Shown here: positions 38,683 to 47,006 of the stretch, piece after piece
Layout of the letters: each line of letters opens with the position of its first letter
How positions within the stretch are numbered: the stretch's first letter is position 1
Source of the DNA: Enterobacter chengduensis
Lineage (GTDB): Bacteria; Pseudomonadota; Gammaproteobacteria; Enterobacterales; Enterobacteriaceae
Assembly (NCBI RefSeq): GCF_001984825.2
Contig: NZ_CP043318.1
Location: forward strand, 620,001 to 684,000
Length of the DNA stretch: 64,000 nt
Direction of reading: 5' to 3'
Notes under the pieces: generated by a model
Seen by the model: the letters and a program-made list of their open reading frames with translations, nothing else
Database searches by the model: none
What the model was told of the DNA's origin: nothing
Made by a program: the position numbers and the translations under genes

Positions 38683-38706
38683 ATAAGTGAGAGAACTCTC
38701 ACTTAT
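38683..38706. promoter_or_regulatory. 24-bp palindrome upstream of the ligase-MarR operon (candidate MarR operator)
   Basis: ATAAGTGAGAG-aa-CTCTCACTTAT, perfect 11-bp arms with a 2-bp centre, 80 bp before the ligase start. Too tight a loop for a good terminator hairpin, but typical of a dimeric regulator site; the operon encodes a MarR protein. The rest of the gap 38502-38786 shows no gene. Confidence 0.5.
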
Positions 38707-38786
38707 AAAAAAATACTACTCCAACTCTTGATTAAACATCTCTAATGTTAAAAATTAGTTAAAGACAATGACCGGGGGGCAATGCG

Positions 38787-40367
38787 GTGAATCAGAACCA
38801 GACTAAAGAACATCATACTTTGACCGAAATGTTTGAATCATCTTGCATAACTTATGAGTGCTATCCTGCCATTATATGCAACGATGCGATAGTCAGTTAT
38901 GCAAAAATGGGCGAGCTCAGCAGAAATATTGCTGCATGGTTACAAAATGAAGCTTTTTTTACGCGTGGTGATTGTATCGCTATCATGCTTCCAAATTCAT
39001 TACAGTATGCAATTTCAGTCATGGGGGTGTTACGGTCAGGGATGGTCGTTGTTAACATAAACCCAAATTCGACACGCTATGAAATTGAAAAATATATGAT
39101 GGACTGTCGTCCTAAGGCCATCATTACGTTACCAGAACTGAAAGAAAAATGTCCGGAAGGTGATGATCTTTATATTATTGAAGCTGGTATGGATGATTTT
39201 CCGGACACGCCTGATGAATGTCTATCTGACTCATATGAAAAGGGAAATATCACCACTCTCGAAAAAATCATATTTTTGGGACAGTGTTTTTCATTTACCG
39301 CTCCCGAGGTAAAACAGAATACCCTGGCCTTTCTTCAGTATACCGGTGGCACGAGTGGAATTCCAAAGGCGGCAATGTTGACTCATGGCAATATCGCGGC
39401 AAACCTCAATCAATTACATCGTGTTTGCGGTGAATATCTGACAAAGGGTAAAGAGCGAATTGTAACTGCATTGCCCTTATATCATATCTTTTCACTAACG
39501 GTGAATTTTCTTTATTTCTTTTCGATTGGTGCAGTGAATATTTTTATCAGCGATGCCAGGAAAATTGATGACGTCATCAGTGCTATGATGAAGTATAAAT
39601 TTACGGCCATTACAGGGGTTAACACGCTTTATAACGCATTGTTGAACCACCCTAAATTTGCAGAACTGGATTTCTCAGCAGTTAATTTTTGCGTTAGCGG
39701 TGGTACGGAGCTGGTTCGCCCTGTGGCTGAGAAATGGTTCGGCATTACAGGAAAACCGATTCTTGCTGGTTATGGCATGACGGAGTGTTCTCCTCTGGTT
39801 TCCGTTCAGTCTTTTGCAACCACGCAATGCCTGAGCAACGTGGGTTGTGCCGTCCCAGAGACGCAGATAAAACTGGTTGATGCCGATGGGAATACTGTTT
39901 CACCCGGTGAAAAAGGTGAAGTCGCAGTCAAAGGGCCTCAGGTTATGTCCGGGTACTGGAAAAGAGATGAAGAAACTCATGAAGCCTTAAGGGATGGATG
40001 GTATTTCACAGGCGATCTCGCCGTGCAGGATCAGCAAGGCGTCATTACTATTCAGGGCAGAAAGAAAGATATCATTATAGTTTCCGGGTTTAATGTTTAC
40101 CCTGCTGAAATTGAAGCTGTGGTTCTGCAACACCCATTAGTCAAAGAGGCGGTGGCAATAGGCGTGCAGGATGATGTTACTGGCGAGGCGATAAAACTAT
40201 TTATCGTACCATCAGATATAACGCCAATGGAAAGTGATATTCGGGAATATTGCCGGAAATTCGTGACATCATATAAAGTACCTAAACATATTGAATATAT
40301 TGATGCATTACCTAAATCTGGTGTGGGTAAGGTTCTCAGATATAAACTTAAAGGTATTTCTGAATGA
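38787..40367 (+). CDS. AMP-forming acyl-CoA (fatty or aryl acid) ligase
   Basis: 526 residues of the ANL superfamily. The P-loop LQYTGGTSGIPKAAMLTHGN (about residue 185), GYGMTECSPL (about 330), YFTGDLAVQD, and the hinge-to-lysine segment ending PKSGVGKVLRYKL are all present. It activates a carboxylic acid with ATP and CoA. Fatty acid or hydroxycinnamate/benzoate substrates are equally possible. The GTG at 38787 is taken as start for lack of a better one. It overlaps the MarR gene by four bases. Confidence 0.9.
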   Translation: MNQNQTKEHHTLTEMFESSCITYECYPAIICNDAIVSYAKMGELSRNIAAWLQNEAFFTRGDCIAIMLPNSLQYAISVMGVLRSGMVVVNINPNSTRYEIEKYMMDCRPKAIITLPELKEKCPEGDDLYIIEAGMDDFPDTPDECLSDSYEKGNITTLEKIIFLGQCFSFTAPEVKQNTLAFLQYTGGTSGIPKAAMLTHGNIAANLNQLHRVCGEYLTKGKERIVTALPLYHIFSLTVNFLYFFSIGAVNIFISDARKIDDVISAMMKYKFTAITGVNTLYNALLNHPKFAELDFSAVNFCVSGGTELVRPVAEKWFGITGKPILAGYGMTECSPLVSVQSFATTQCLSNVGCAVPETQIKLVDADGNTVSPGEKGEVAVKGPQVMSGYWKRDEETHEALRDGWYFTGDLAVQDQQGVITIQGRKKDIIIVSGFNVYPAEIEAVVLQHPLVKEAVAIGVQDDVTGEAIKLFIVPSDITPMESDIREYCRKFVTSYKVPKHIEYIDALPKSGVGKVLRYKLKGISE

Positions 40368-40816
40368 GCGAAAAGCCGCTATCGCACGATCTTATTCGTG
40401 TGATTGAAAAACTTAATGTCCTTTATCACGAGATGAGGAATGAAGTTAATAAAACTTTATTGCCAATGGCGTTAAGCTTATCAAAATTACGTGTGTTGAA
40501 GGTTATACAAGATACGCCACAATGCTATGCTTCAAGCATTATGGATTGTCTGAACTTCACCTCCCGAAGTGTCACGGAAGCTCTGGATTTTCTCTTATTA
40601 GCCGGATTCATTACACGTGAAAAAGAATCTGGTAATCGTAAAGTGAAAATTGTCCGGCTCACCACGGCGGGAGAAATTATCCTTGCCAAAGCTATGAGCG
40701 AGCGGGACAGGAAACTGAATGAATTACTGTCTTGCATGAATAATAGTGATTTGGAAATGTTCCAGGACGTTATTAACAGAATGTTTATTTCGTACAAGAG
40801 CATGAAAGGCTTGTAA
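40364..40816 (+). CDS. MarR-family transcriptional regulator
   Basis: 150 residues with the winged-helix pattern (LRVLKVIQDTPQCYASSIMD, LNFTSRSVTEALDFLLLAG, and wing REKESGNRKVKIVRLT). It starts in an ATGA overlap with the acyl-CoA ligase. MarR proteins paired with CoA ligases often sense the CoA thioester or its acid; here it probably represses the operon through the palindrome at 38683-38706. Confidence 0.88.
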   Translation: MSEKPLSHDLIRVIEKLNVLYHEMRNEVNKTLLPMALSLSKLRVLKVIQDTPQCYASSIMDCLNFTSRSVTEALDFLLLAGFITREKESGNRKVKIVRLTTAGEIILAKAMSERDRKLNELLSCMNNSDLEMFQDVINRMFISYKSMKGL

Positions 40817-40838
40817 TGGGGTTATTGAGGTAAGCAAC

Positions 40839-41375
40839 ATGATTGTTGAAGGTCTGCATAAACTGAGTGTTTTTATGATGTGTGATCTTTTTGACCATTT
40901 TGATTTACGAAATGGCTACGACACAGAGCTTATACGTACTGCTATTTCGACAAACCATTTATGGGCGCTGGAAGTGGCGTATCCCGGTCTTCTGAATGAG
41001 TTTGAAGTTCCGGAAGAAACTGTTTTTATTAATGAAATAGCTTGCCTATTTAAGAAACTGCAGAGAACCTATCACATGTTTTCGGATAGTGAAAAGGATA
41101 AGCTTTTTACTGCTATTCCAAATTTTTCGCTTACGCACGACCTCACATTTCAGGGTTTTGATTCGATCAGCGAACGTAATATGTTAGATGTGTCAAAAAT
41201 ATTGAAGTTACTGGGTTATCATTCGGACATGGATCTCACTAAAGAAACATACAGCGCCACGACTCAGAGATACACCCGGATGCTTGACCTTGCCATTCCT
41301 ACTGGCCAGGAGAATGATCCTTCTGGTGTGTTTTCTCTGGATGTTTTCTGTAAAATCATTCTTGCGGGACGTTAA
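40839..41375 (+). CDS. YfbU-domain protein
   Basis: 178 residues. LWALEVAYPGLL, ETVFINEIACLFKKLQRTYH, FQGFDSISERNMLDVSKI and QRYTRMLDL match the order of conserved blocks in E. coli YfbU, whose biochemical function is unknown. It lies 22 bp after the MarR gene and is probably the third gene of the operon. Its link to acyl-CoA metabolism has not been described to my knowledge. Confidence 0.75.
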   Translation: MIVEGLHKLSVFMMCDLFDHFDLRNGYDTELIRTAISTNHLWALEVAYPGLLNEFEVPEETVFINEIACLFKKLQRTYHMFSDSEKDKLFTAIPNFSLTHDLTFQGFDSISERNMLDVSKILKLLGYHSDMDLTKETYSATTQRYTRMLDLAIPTGQENDPSGVFSLDVFCKIILAGR

Positions 41376-41425
41376 TCTGTTAATTTTTTCTTATCATGAC
41401 GACTATGTAATAATGGATTCTTAAT

Positions 41426-41452
41426 CGACTCGATGAGTCCTTCATCGAGTCG
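41426..41452. terminator. Hairpin between YfbU gene and the decayed lipoprotein gene
   Basis: Perfect 11-bp stem CGACTCGATGA-gtcct-TCATCGAGTCG. It has no clean T run, so termination strength is uncertain. Confidence 0.55.
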
Positions 41453-41498
41453 TATTAAAAACAAAGTGAGAACACTGAGTCGGGTTCAGTTTCGGGTA

Positions 41499-42161
41499 TT
41501 ACTGTTTTAGCAAGCATGGAAGCTGATTATTCAGTTCAAGCAGGCAGCTATTCATATATTTTTCAGTTTCGTTGACAACTTTCTTATAATTTTTTGCATT
41601 CCAGTCGCTCAATAGGGCCTCTACAGGTGTTGGGGTACATTCTGCTACTGTAAATGCAGAGAGCATATTCCCGCTTTCCGGGTGTTTATAAAACAGAACT
41701 TTATATTTTAGCTGATAAAGCGGCGTTGCAGCATTCGCATCTTTATAGATTAATGCCCAGGTCGCCTTACCAATATACAGCGGTTGTTTATAGAGGTGAC
41801 CGTTCCCTTTTTCATTCATCCACTGAGTAATATTTTGTTTGGCTTTTGGAATAAACCAGTTGTTTGTTGGGTTCTCCAGGGTTTCGACTGTTGTTCCTTT
41901 ATAGTTCTCTTTATCAAAATCACTACTGTTGATACTTCCGAGTAATGCACCGACCACCGCGATCCCCATACCAGCCGCTACATGACCCGGAGTCACTTCG
42001 CGTAAGTGACTATCGGCCACTCGATTGTTATTCAGTTCTGGAATGGCGGACACGCTGTAAATTTCAATTGAGCTACCATTTGCCGCCTTTACGGTGTCTG
42101 GTTTTACCGATCCTTCGCAGACTACTGCGGGGGTATCTGGAATTTTTACACACTGAGTAAC
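41499..42161 (-). pseudogene. 5'-truncated hypothetical (lipo)protein gene
   Basis: About 220 residues (VTQCVKIPDTPAVVCEGSVK..., a membrane or Gly-rich segment HVAAGMGIAVVGALLG, ending LPCLLKQ). The frame stays open up to 42338, but the extra residues are merely antisense to an antirestriction gene fragment, so the true 5' end is lost near 42160. The start of the surviving part looks like the region after a lipobox Cys. Function unknown; homologues were not recognised. Confidence 0.55.
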
Positions 42162-42407
42162 GAAGGTGCGTTTACGGCCCCGGAAACAAATGGAGATACC
42201 GATGAGAAGTTGGCGCTGTTTAACACCATGAACGGCAATGGCGCAGAGATTACCAGTGAAGCTGCAGGGATAGTCACCTGTCTGATGGCTTACAGCCACC
42301 AGGCCTGTCGTACTGAATGTGATGCGATGACTGAGCACTATTATCGCTTACGTAACTTCGCGCTGAACCATCCAGAGTGCAGCGCCATTATGCATCTCAT
42401 CGACTGA
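42159..42407 (+). pseudogene. 3' fragment of a KlcA/YfjX-type antirestriction gene
   Basis: The frame from 42159 reads NEGAFTAPETNGDTDEKL..., EITSEAAGIVTCLMAYSHQA, then EHYYRLRNFALNHPECSAIM and ends LID. The AAGIV...LMAYSH and YYRLR...HPE blocks fit KlcA/ArdB-like antirestriction proteins of CP4-type islands. The N-terminal half is missing, replaced by the inverted lipoprotein fragment. Confidence 0.6.
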
Positions 42408-42534
42408 GGAATGCCTGACATGAATACCGCATTATCTCAGGTGTCATCACAGCCTGAACTTTTTCCACTGATGGTTATGGCCCAGTATGATAGCCAGCTC
42501 CACGCGACATCCGGATTGACACTATAAGCCCAAC

Positions 42535-42821
42535 GGACTATTCACGCCCTGTTTTGGAGCTCGTCTGGTGCAGGAGGGCAACCGCCTGCATTTTCTCGTT
42601 GATCGGGCCGGATTTAAGGGTGCCTTTGGCGACGATGACGCGCTACACCCTGGATCAGGCCTTTCCGTCGATGCTCAAACAACTGGAGCTGATGCCCACC
42701 AGCGGAGAACTCTCTCCCCGGCATAAGCATAGTGCCACCCTGTATCACAATGACCTGCGAAGCCGATACCCTTGGCAGTTGCGGCTACGTATACATCGCC
42801 CTTTACCCCACTCATCGTTAA
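42535..42821 (+). pseudogene. cbeA: CbeA/YeeU-family antitoxin gene broken by frameshifts
   Basis: Three consecutive frames encode the successive CbeA blocks: [20 protein letters not shown], then [20 protein letters not shown] and [12 protein letters not shown], then [20 protein letters not shown] to the stop at 42821. At least two indels (near 42645 and near 42755) break the gene, and its N-terminus is absent. CbeA normally stabilises MreB/FtsZ filaments against the CbtA toxin encoded just downstream. Confidence 0.8.
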
Positions 42822-42841
42822 CTACTTTCATAAGAGCAAAT

Positions 42842-43195
42842 ATGAAAACTCTACCTGCAATAAATCCGCAGGCGGCGACGCTATGTCTGTCGCCCGTGGC
42901 AGTCTGGCAAAAGCTGCTTGCACGCCTGCTGGAACAACATTATGGACTGACACTCAACGACACACCATTCAGTGATGAAACGGTAATTCTGGAACATATC
43001 GATGCCGGTATATCTTTGGCCGATGCCGTTAATTTTCTGGTGGAAAAGTACGGGCTGGTTCGTATTGATCGCAGGAGATTCGACTGGCAAGAACAGTCCC
43101 CATATCTGCGGGCAGTCGATATTCTGCGGGCGCGACAGGCAACTGGTTTATTGAAAAGAATTGTATTAGCGCGGCACGGTGAACATTGGGAATAG
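42842..43195 (+). CDS. cbtA: CbtA/YeeV/YkfI-family toxin (inhibitor of FtsZ and MreB)
   Basis: 117 residues from the ATG at 42842. [39 protein letters not shown], then [20 protein letters not shown] and [12 protein letters not shown] follow the family closely. Only the last about 15 residues ([13 protein letters not shown]) differ from the usual ending, making it a little shorter than the typical 124. CbtA binds FtsZ and MreB and stops division. Its antitoxin gene upstream is broken, so the toxin is either weak, silent or countered in trans. Confidence 0.85.
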   Translation: MKTLPAINPQAATLCLSPVAVWQKLLARLLEQHYGLTLNDTPFSDETVILEHIDAGISLADAVNFLVEKYGLVRIDRRRFDWQEQSPYLRAVDILRARQATGLLKRIVLARHGEHWE

Positions 43196-43242
43196 CCTTC
43201 CTGATTCACACTGCAGCTTTCCTTACTTATTTACTCATTCCA

Positions 43243-43274
43243 AAAAGCACCTGCCGATGCTGGTTGGTGCTTTT
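43243..43274 (+). terminator. Rho-independent terminator after cbtA
   Basis: AAAAGCACC paired with GGTGCTTTT across a 14-base loop, followed by tacttat. Confidence 0.75.
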
Positions 43275-43440
43275 ACTTATATGGACGAAATATCATGCAA
43301 ATAGAAGCTGTAATTTTAACTGGGCACATTATCGCAAGTACAATCCGGGAATGCTGGGCCGTCGTTGTTGATGGTTTTGACGCATGCGGCTAACAAGCTT
43401 ATGATCCAGCTTAATTTCTTTTCCTCATTAAGGGACTGGT

Positions 43441-44448
43441 ATGGGCAACAGAATGTGGATGATCCGCGGTGACGGCGGCAAGCTCTATGACGATTTTCGC
43501 GATAAGCAAATTGTAGGCATCGGTTGGTCTCAGCTGGCTCCATTAGTCAAACCCGGCCTGTCCCGAGCCCAGTTGCTCGCCTTATACCAGGAGGCAGATC
43601 CCTTAACAAAGTTGGGAACTGCGCGTTCTGGTGCATCGCAGGTCTGGCGTTTTGTGAATGAGATCCAAAAGGGTGATTGGGTTATTACCTATTCGCCAGC
43701 CAACCGTACTTATTTGCTAGGCAAAGTCACTTCAGAATTCCAATATCATCCTGAATGGGTGGAAGAGGGGATGGGGATCGCTCGGCAGGTTAAATGGAAT
43801 ACTCAAGAAATCGACCGCGATAGACTGTCAGTTGCTACCAAAAATACATTGGGTTCTACGCTGACGGTTTTCCAGCTTCCAGAATATGCTCTAGAAGAGC
43901 TTTTGCAGGATAAGAAACCCACTGTAGACGCTATTACTCATAATCCAACAGCGACAGATGAAGATGAGGTCGTTTCTGATCCGCTTCGCGATGTGGAGTC
44001 GTTGGCGCGTGAAGGTATTAAAGATCGAGTTAATGGACTCGATCCGAAGGAGATGGAGTATCTGGTTGCAGGAGTTTTACGCAGCATGGGATATAAAACA
44101 CAGGTGTCTCCTGTGGGTCCAGATCGTGGGAAGGATATCATCGCATCGCCTGATGGATTTGGATTTGAGAATCCACGTATCGTCGTTGAGGTAAAACATC
44201 GCAGGGAGCAAATGGGGAGTCAGCAGATTCGCAGCTTTATCGGCGGTCGCCATAAAGACGATCGCGGGCTTTATGTCAGTACGGGGGGCTTTACGAAAGA
44301 TGCTCGCTATGAAGCCGACCGTTCGACGATACCTCTGACGCTCTGGACGCTTGATGATCTCGTCCGTGCGCTTATTGAGAACTATGAGCAAGTCGATATC
44401 GAGACCAAACTTTTGGTGCCTCTGAAGAAAACTTTCCTTCCTGCCTGA
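43441..44448 (+). CDS. Mrr-like restriction endonuclease with an N-terminal PUA/EVE-like reader domain
   Basis: 335 residues. The C-terminal half is an Mrr_cat PD-(D/E)xK nuclease: MEYLVAGVLRSMGYKTQVSP, VGPDRGKDIIASPDG and RIVVEVKHR, ending with QQIRSFIGG and LYVSTGGFTKDA. The N-terminal 110 residues (MWMIRGDGG..., IVGIGWSQL, EIQKGDWVITYSP) resemble the PUA/EVE-like modules that bind modified bases. The pairing suggests a modification-dependent (type IV) enzyme acting alone. It is the last gene of element 2, next to its right end repeat. Confidence 0.85.
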   Translation: MGNRMWMIRGDGGKLYDDFRDKQIVGIGWSQLAPLVKPGLSRAQLLALYQEADPLTKLGTARSGASQVWRFVNEIQKGDWVITYSPANRTYLLGKVTSEFQYHPEWVEEGMGIARQVKWNTQEIDRDRLSVATKNTLGSTLTVFQLPEYALEELLQDKKPTVDAITHNPTATDEDEVVSDPLRDVESLAREGIKDRVNGLDPKEMEYLVAGVLRSMGYKTQVSPVGPDRGKDIIASPDGFGFENPRIVVEVKHRREQMGSQQIRSFIGGRHKDDRGLYVSTGGFTKDARYEADRSTIPLTLWTLDDLVRALIENYEQVDIETKLLVPLKKTFLPA

Positions 44449-44531
44449 ATCTTGCTTGATAGCCATATCGGTGTTCTACTGGTATGGCTTTAGACCCACT
44501 CGCAATGTCTATTTTTATACGGATTTTAACT

Positions 44532-44553
44532 TGTGGGTACAAGTGCGGGTATA
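44532..44553 (+). repeat. Right end repeat of element 2
   Basis: tgtgggtacaagtgcgggta plus ta, one mismatch to 30758-30779, and 53 bp left of the att copy, the same distance as in element 1. Confidence 0.7.
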
Positions 44554-44606
44554 ACTATTTAGTCCAGTTTATAAAAAACATTAATATCAGTCTATTAGGT
44601 GTGAAA

Positions 44607-44628
44607 TTCGAGTCCGGCCTTCGCACCA
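44607..44628 (+). repeat. Attachment site copy 3 (right end of element 2)
   Basis: ttcgagtccggccttcg followed by cacca. It lacks the same G as copy 2. Confidence 0.85.
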
Positions 44629-44643
44629 AAAGATGCAAATTAA

Positions 44644-44667
44644 AGTCGCTTAAGGGCGGCTTTTTTT
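44644..44667 (+). terminator. Terminator next to att copy 3
   Basis: AGTCGC pairs with GCGGCT (one G-T pair) followed by seven T residues. It resembles the terminator next to att copy 2 and may be a relic of the leuX terminator. The gap 44668-44958 has no convincing gene. Confidence 0.65.
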
Positions 44668-44958
44668 GTGTCTGGAATTCTTCTCATACAAAATTTTTTG
44701 GTTTTACTTATCAATGCAGTGAATCTTGAACAAGCAGTCTTAGCCGCTTGCGAATTAACAACCGAGTATATCGACAAAATTGATTCCGTGTATATCTTTG
44801 GATTAAAATACATAATGTTATCAATAGGTTGTATTGTTTTTTTTCAGTGAGGGCTGGTAAAGCTAATGTAAAAATAAGACGCTAGTCAAATGGAGGTCTA
44901 GTATGGGCTTCTATCATCTGCTAGAGTTTTGTACAAGGGAAAATTGAGAAAGACACAA

Positions 44959-46284
44959 ATGAACGACATAAATAAAGACAATATGCTATTGAAAAAAATC
45001 ATCTCAAATTCCAAAGGTGATAAAGCTTATTGGTCATTTAAGGGGAGAGCAAAAAGACAATATTGCCACGCTTTGATTCAATATCCAGCAATGATGGTTC
45101 CTGCAATGCAAGGAGAACTTATCGATGCTGTTTTAGAAGTTGATTCAAGCATAACAAGCATAATCGATCCCTTTGTCGGCTCTGGAACTACTCTTGGCGA
45201 AGCGATGTGCCGAGGGCTAGATTTTGTCGGGATGGATATTAATCTTCTTTCAATTTTAGCATGTGAGGTAAAAAGTGGCCCTTTATATATTAAGGCATTT
45301 GAAGAAAAATGCGTTCTTTTATTAGAGAAGATCCAGGTTGATGTCAAGGAAGATATTTCAGTTAATATAACAAATATTGATAAATGGTTTACTAAAGAAG
45401 TTCAAATAAATTTAAGTAAAATATTTAGAGCCATTCAGAGTGAAGACTCTAAATGGGCTAGAAAAATATTTTGGTTATGTATGAGCAATACTGTGCGGGC
45501 AGTATGTAATTCAAGAAGTTCAACTTTTAAATTACATATTAAATCAGTTGATCAAATTGAAAATACACCTAATACATTTGAGGTTTTTTCAAAAAACATT
45601 CATAAAACGTTGGTGGCTTTACGAGAGCAGAAAGATATACTAAAAGAAATGGGAAGTTTGAATAAGACACATTCTAAAAGTCGGATTAAAATCATTCACG
45701 CGGATACTTCTCAAAAATTAGATAAAAAGATCCAGTGCGATCTTCTTGTAAGCTCTCCGCCCTATGGAGATAACAGCACTACTGTCACATATGGCCAATT
45801 TTCTTTTTTATCTTTAAAATGGATTGACGAAAAAGATATAGATAACTTAAAAATAAAAGGATTACTTGAAAATCAAAATAAAATTGATTCAAGCAGCCTT
45901 GGAGGCTCTCTAAAAGGTGCCAGTGAAAAACTAGAGCTTTTAAAAAATAAATCACCAACTCTAATTGATACTGTAAAAAATATCTCAGTTGTTAATATTG
46001 AGAATGTAAAAAAATTAGTGACATTTATTTATGATCTCGATCTTGCTTTGGATAATTCCTTATTCTACTTAAGAAAAAATGCTTATATGATATGGACCTT
46101 AGGAAATAGAAGGATTTCTAACATTGAAGTACCGTTAGATAAAATAATGAGAGAGATTTTAGAACACAAGGGATGTGTTTTTGTTCATCAAATTGAAAGA
46201 GAAATATTATCCAAAAGAATGGCAATGAAAAACAGTTTTGCTAATACAATGGATAAAGAATTGATTCTTATGATGCGTAAATAG
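44959..46284 (+). CDS. Amino-methyltransferase (probably DNA N4/N6) of an AT-rich restriction-like module
   Basis: 441 residues from the ATG at 44959. The AdoMet motif I DPFVGSGTT is at about residue 70 and the catalytic SSPPYGDNST at about residue 265, with about 190 residues between them that could hold a target-recognition region. The order and the SPPY motif fit DNA amino-methyltransferases; related RNA (Trm11-like) enzymes share DPFVGSGTT, so the target is not certain. The gene is AT-rich and followed after 55 bp by a GHKL ATPase gene in the same direction, a pairing known from MORC-type restriction-modification loci. Confidence 0.8.
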   Translation: MNDINKDNMLLKKIISNSKGDKAYWSFKGRAKRQYCHALIQYPAMMVPAMQGELIDAVLEVDSSITSIIDPFVGSGTTLGEAMCRGLDFVGMDINLLSILACEVKSGPLYIKAFEEKCVLLLEKIQVDVKEDISVNITNIDKWFTKEVQINLSKIFRAIQSEDSKWARKIFWLCMSNTVRAVCNSRSSTFKLHIKSVDQIENTPNTFEVFSKNIHKTLVALREQKDILKEMGSLNKTHSKSRIKIIHADTSQKLDKKIQCDLLVSSPPYGDNSTTVTYGQFSFLSLKWIDEKDIDNLKIKGLLENQNKIDSSSLGGSLKGASEKLELLKNKSPTLIDTVKNISVVNIENVKKLVTFIYDLDLALDNSLFYLRKNAYMIWTLGNRRISNIEVPLDKIMREILEHKGCVFVHQIEREILSKRMAMKNSFANTMDKELILMMRK

Positions 46285-46339
46285 CTTTACATCGAGATAT
46301 CGATTCGCATTATCTGATTTTAAAGAGGGAGTTTTATAT

Positions 46340-46987
46340 ATGGTATCTACGACATTAAAATTTGGAGGGAAAATAATTGAGGAGCTCTCTCAAAAAATCC
46401 CTTCAACATTATTTGCTTTGAATGAGTTAGTCAAAAATTCATATGATGCATTCTCTCCAGATGTAACCATTACTGTAGTCCCATCTAAATTAATGATAAC
46501 TGTTTCTGATCGCGGTAATGGCATGTCATTAGAAGAAATTAATTCCCTGTTTCATATTTCAAAAAGCACAAAGAGATATGGATATGAATTAAAACAAAAT
46601 GGGATTACTAGAATTATTCAAGGCTCAAAAGGACTTGGTTTTTTATCAGCCTTTAAATTTGGTGATAAAGTTGAGTGGAAAACATGCAAAAATGGTATTT
46701 GCAGTATTTTCTCTATTAAAAAAACGGACCTTATAAATAAAGATGATGTTTCTGGGATTAATATTCCTATAGAAACAGAGCGTTGTGACGAAAATGGAAC
46801 TGAGATAAAAATATATACTAATCAGCAGGAAATGGATGATTTAATGTCTGATTTATCAGACGATAAAATTTCTAGTAAATTAGTTTCATCAATGCTGGAT
46901 GACTCTTTTGATATAAAGCTAGTTATAGAAAACAAAGAGAAAACAGTATCAACAAAAAAAAATAAAACCATTTATTTCAGAATGTGA
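46340..46987 (+). CDS. GHKL (MORC/MutL-like) ATPase, N-terminal part, ended by a frameshift
   Basis: 215 residues in this frame. All Bergerat-fold motifs are present: N-box ELVKNSYDAF (about residues 29-38), DRGNGMS (about 56) and GSKGLGFLSA (about 93). It begins with a GAGGGAG site. The frame runs out 25 bases after an A9 tract (46954-46962); the following frame continues without a stop through 48419, so the natural product is probably one protein of about 690 residues. ATP binding is very likely; its target is unknown. Association with the upstream methyltransferase suggests a MORC-type restriction or defence role. Confidence 0.78.
   Translation: MVSTTLKFGGKIIEELSQKIPSTLFALNELVKNSYDAFSPDVTITVVPSKLMITVSDRGNGMSLEEINSLFHISKSTKRYGYELKQNGITRIIQGSKGLGFLSAFKFGDKVEWKTCKNGICSIFSIKKTDLINKDDVSGINIPIETERCDENGTEIKIYTNQQEMDDLMSDLSDDKISSKLVSSMLDDSFDIKLVIENKEKTVSTKKNKTIYFRM
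46954..46962 (+). other. A9 homopolymer at the frame break of the GHKL ATPase gene
   Basis: Nine consecutive A residues. Removing one A (or adding two) joins the upstream frame to the downstream one (…KTVSTKK then IKPFISECESSQLFYVEYD). Such tracts are prone to transcriptional slippage, phase variation and sequencing error. Confidence 0.85.
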
Positions 46988-47006
46988 AAGTAGTCAGCTT
47001 TTTTAT

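Larger units (their letters stand above)
30613..44628. mobile_element. Second leuX-type integrative element in tandem (element 2, about 14.0 kb)
   Basis: Flanked by the att copies at 30613 and 44607 and by its own pair of end repeats (30758-30779 and 44532-44553). It has a P4-type integrase but no replication or packaging genes. Contents: integrase, an IS3-family insertion and IS scraps, a TetR-regulated MdtNO-like efflux unit, an acyl-CoA ligase/MarR/YfbU operon, a decayed lipoprotein, antirestriction and CbeA/CbtA segment, and an Mrr-like nuclease. It reads as a degraded genomic island or satellite. Confidence 0.85.

Noticed and set aside
38683..38706. Palindrome considered as a Rho-independent terminator of the FUSC gene
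   Set aside because: A 2-base centre makes a poor hairpin loop and no T run follows on the plus strand.
42162..42338. N-terminal 59 residues of the open frame of the truncated lipoprotein
   Set aside because: They are antisense to a recognisable antirestriction gene fragment, so they are not part of the original protein.
44668..44958. Short frames after att copy 3 (for example 44668-44850)
   Set aside because: No ribosome site, no conserved motif and AT-rich random-looking translation.
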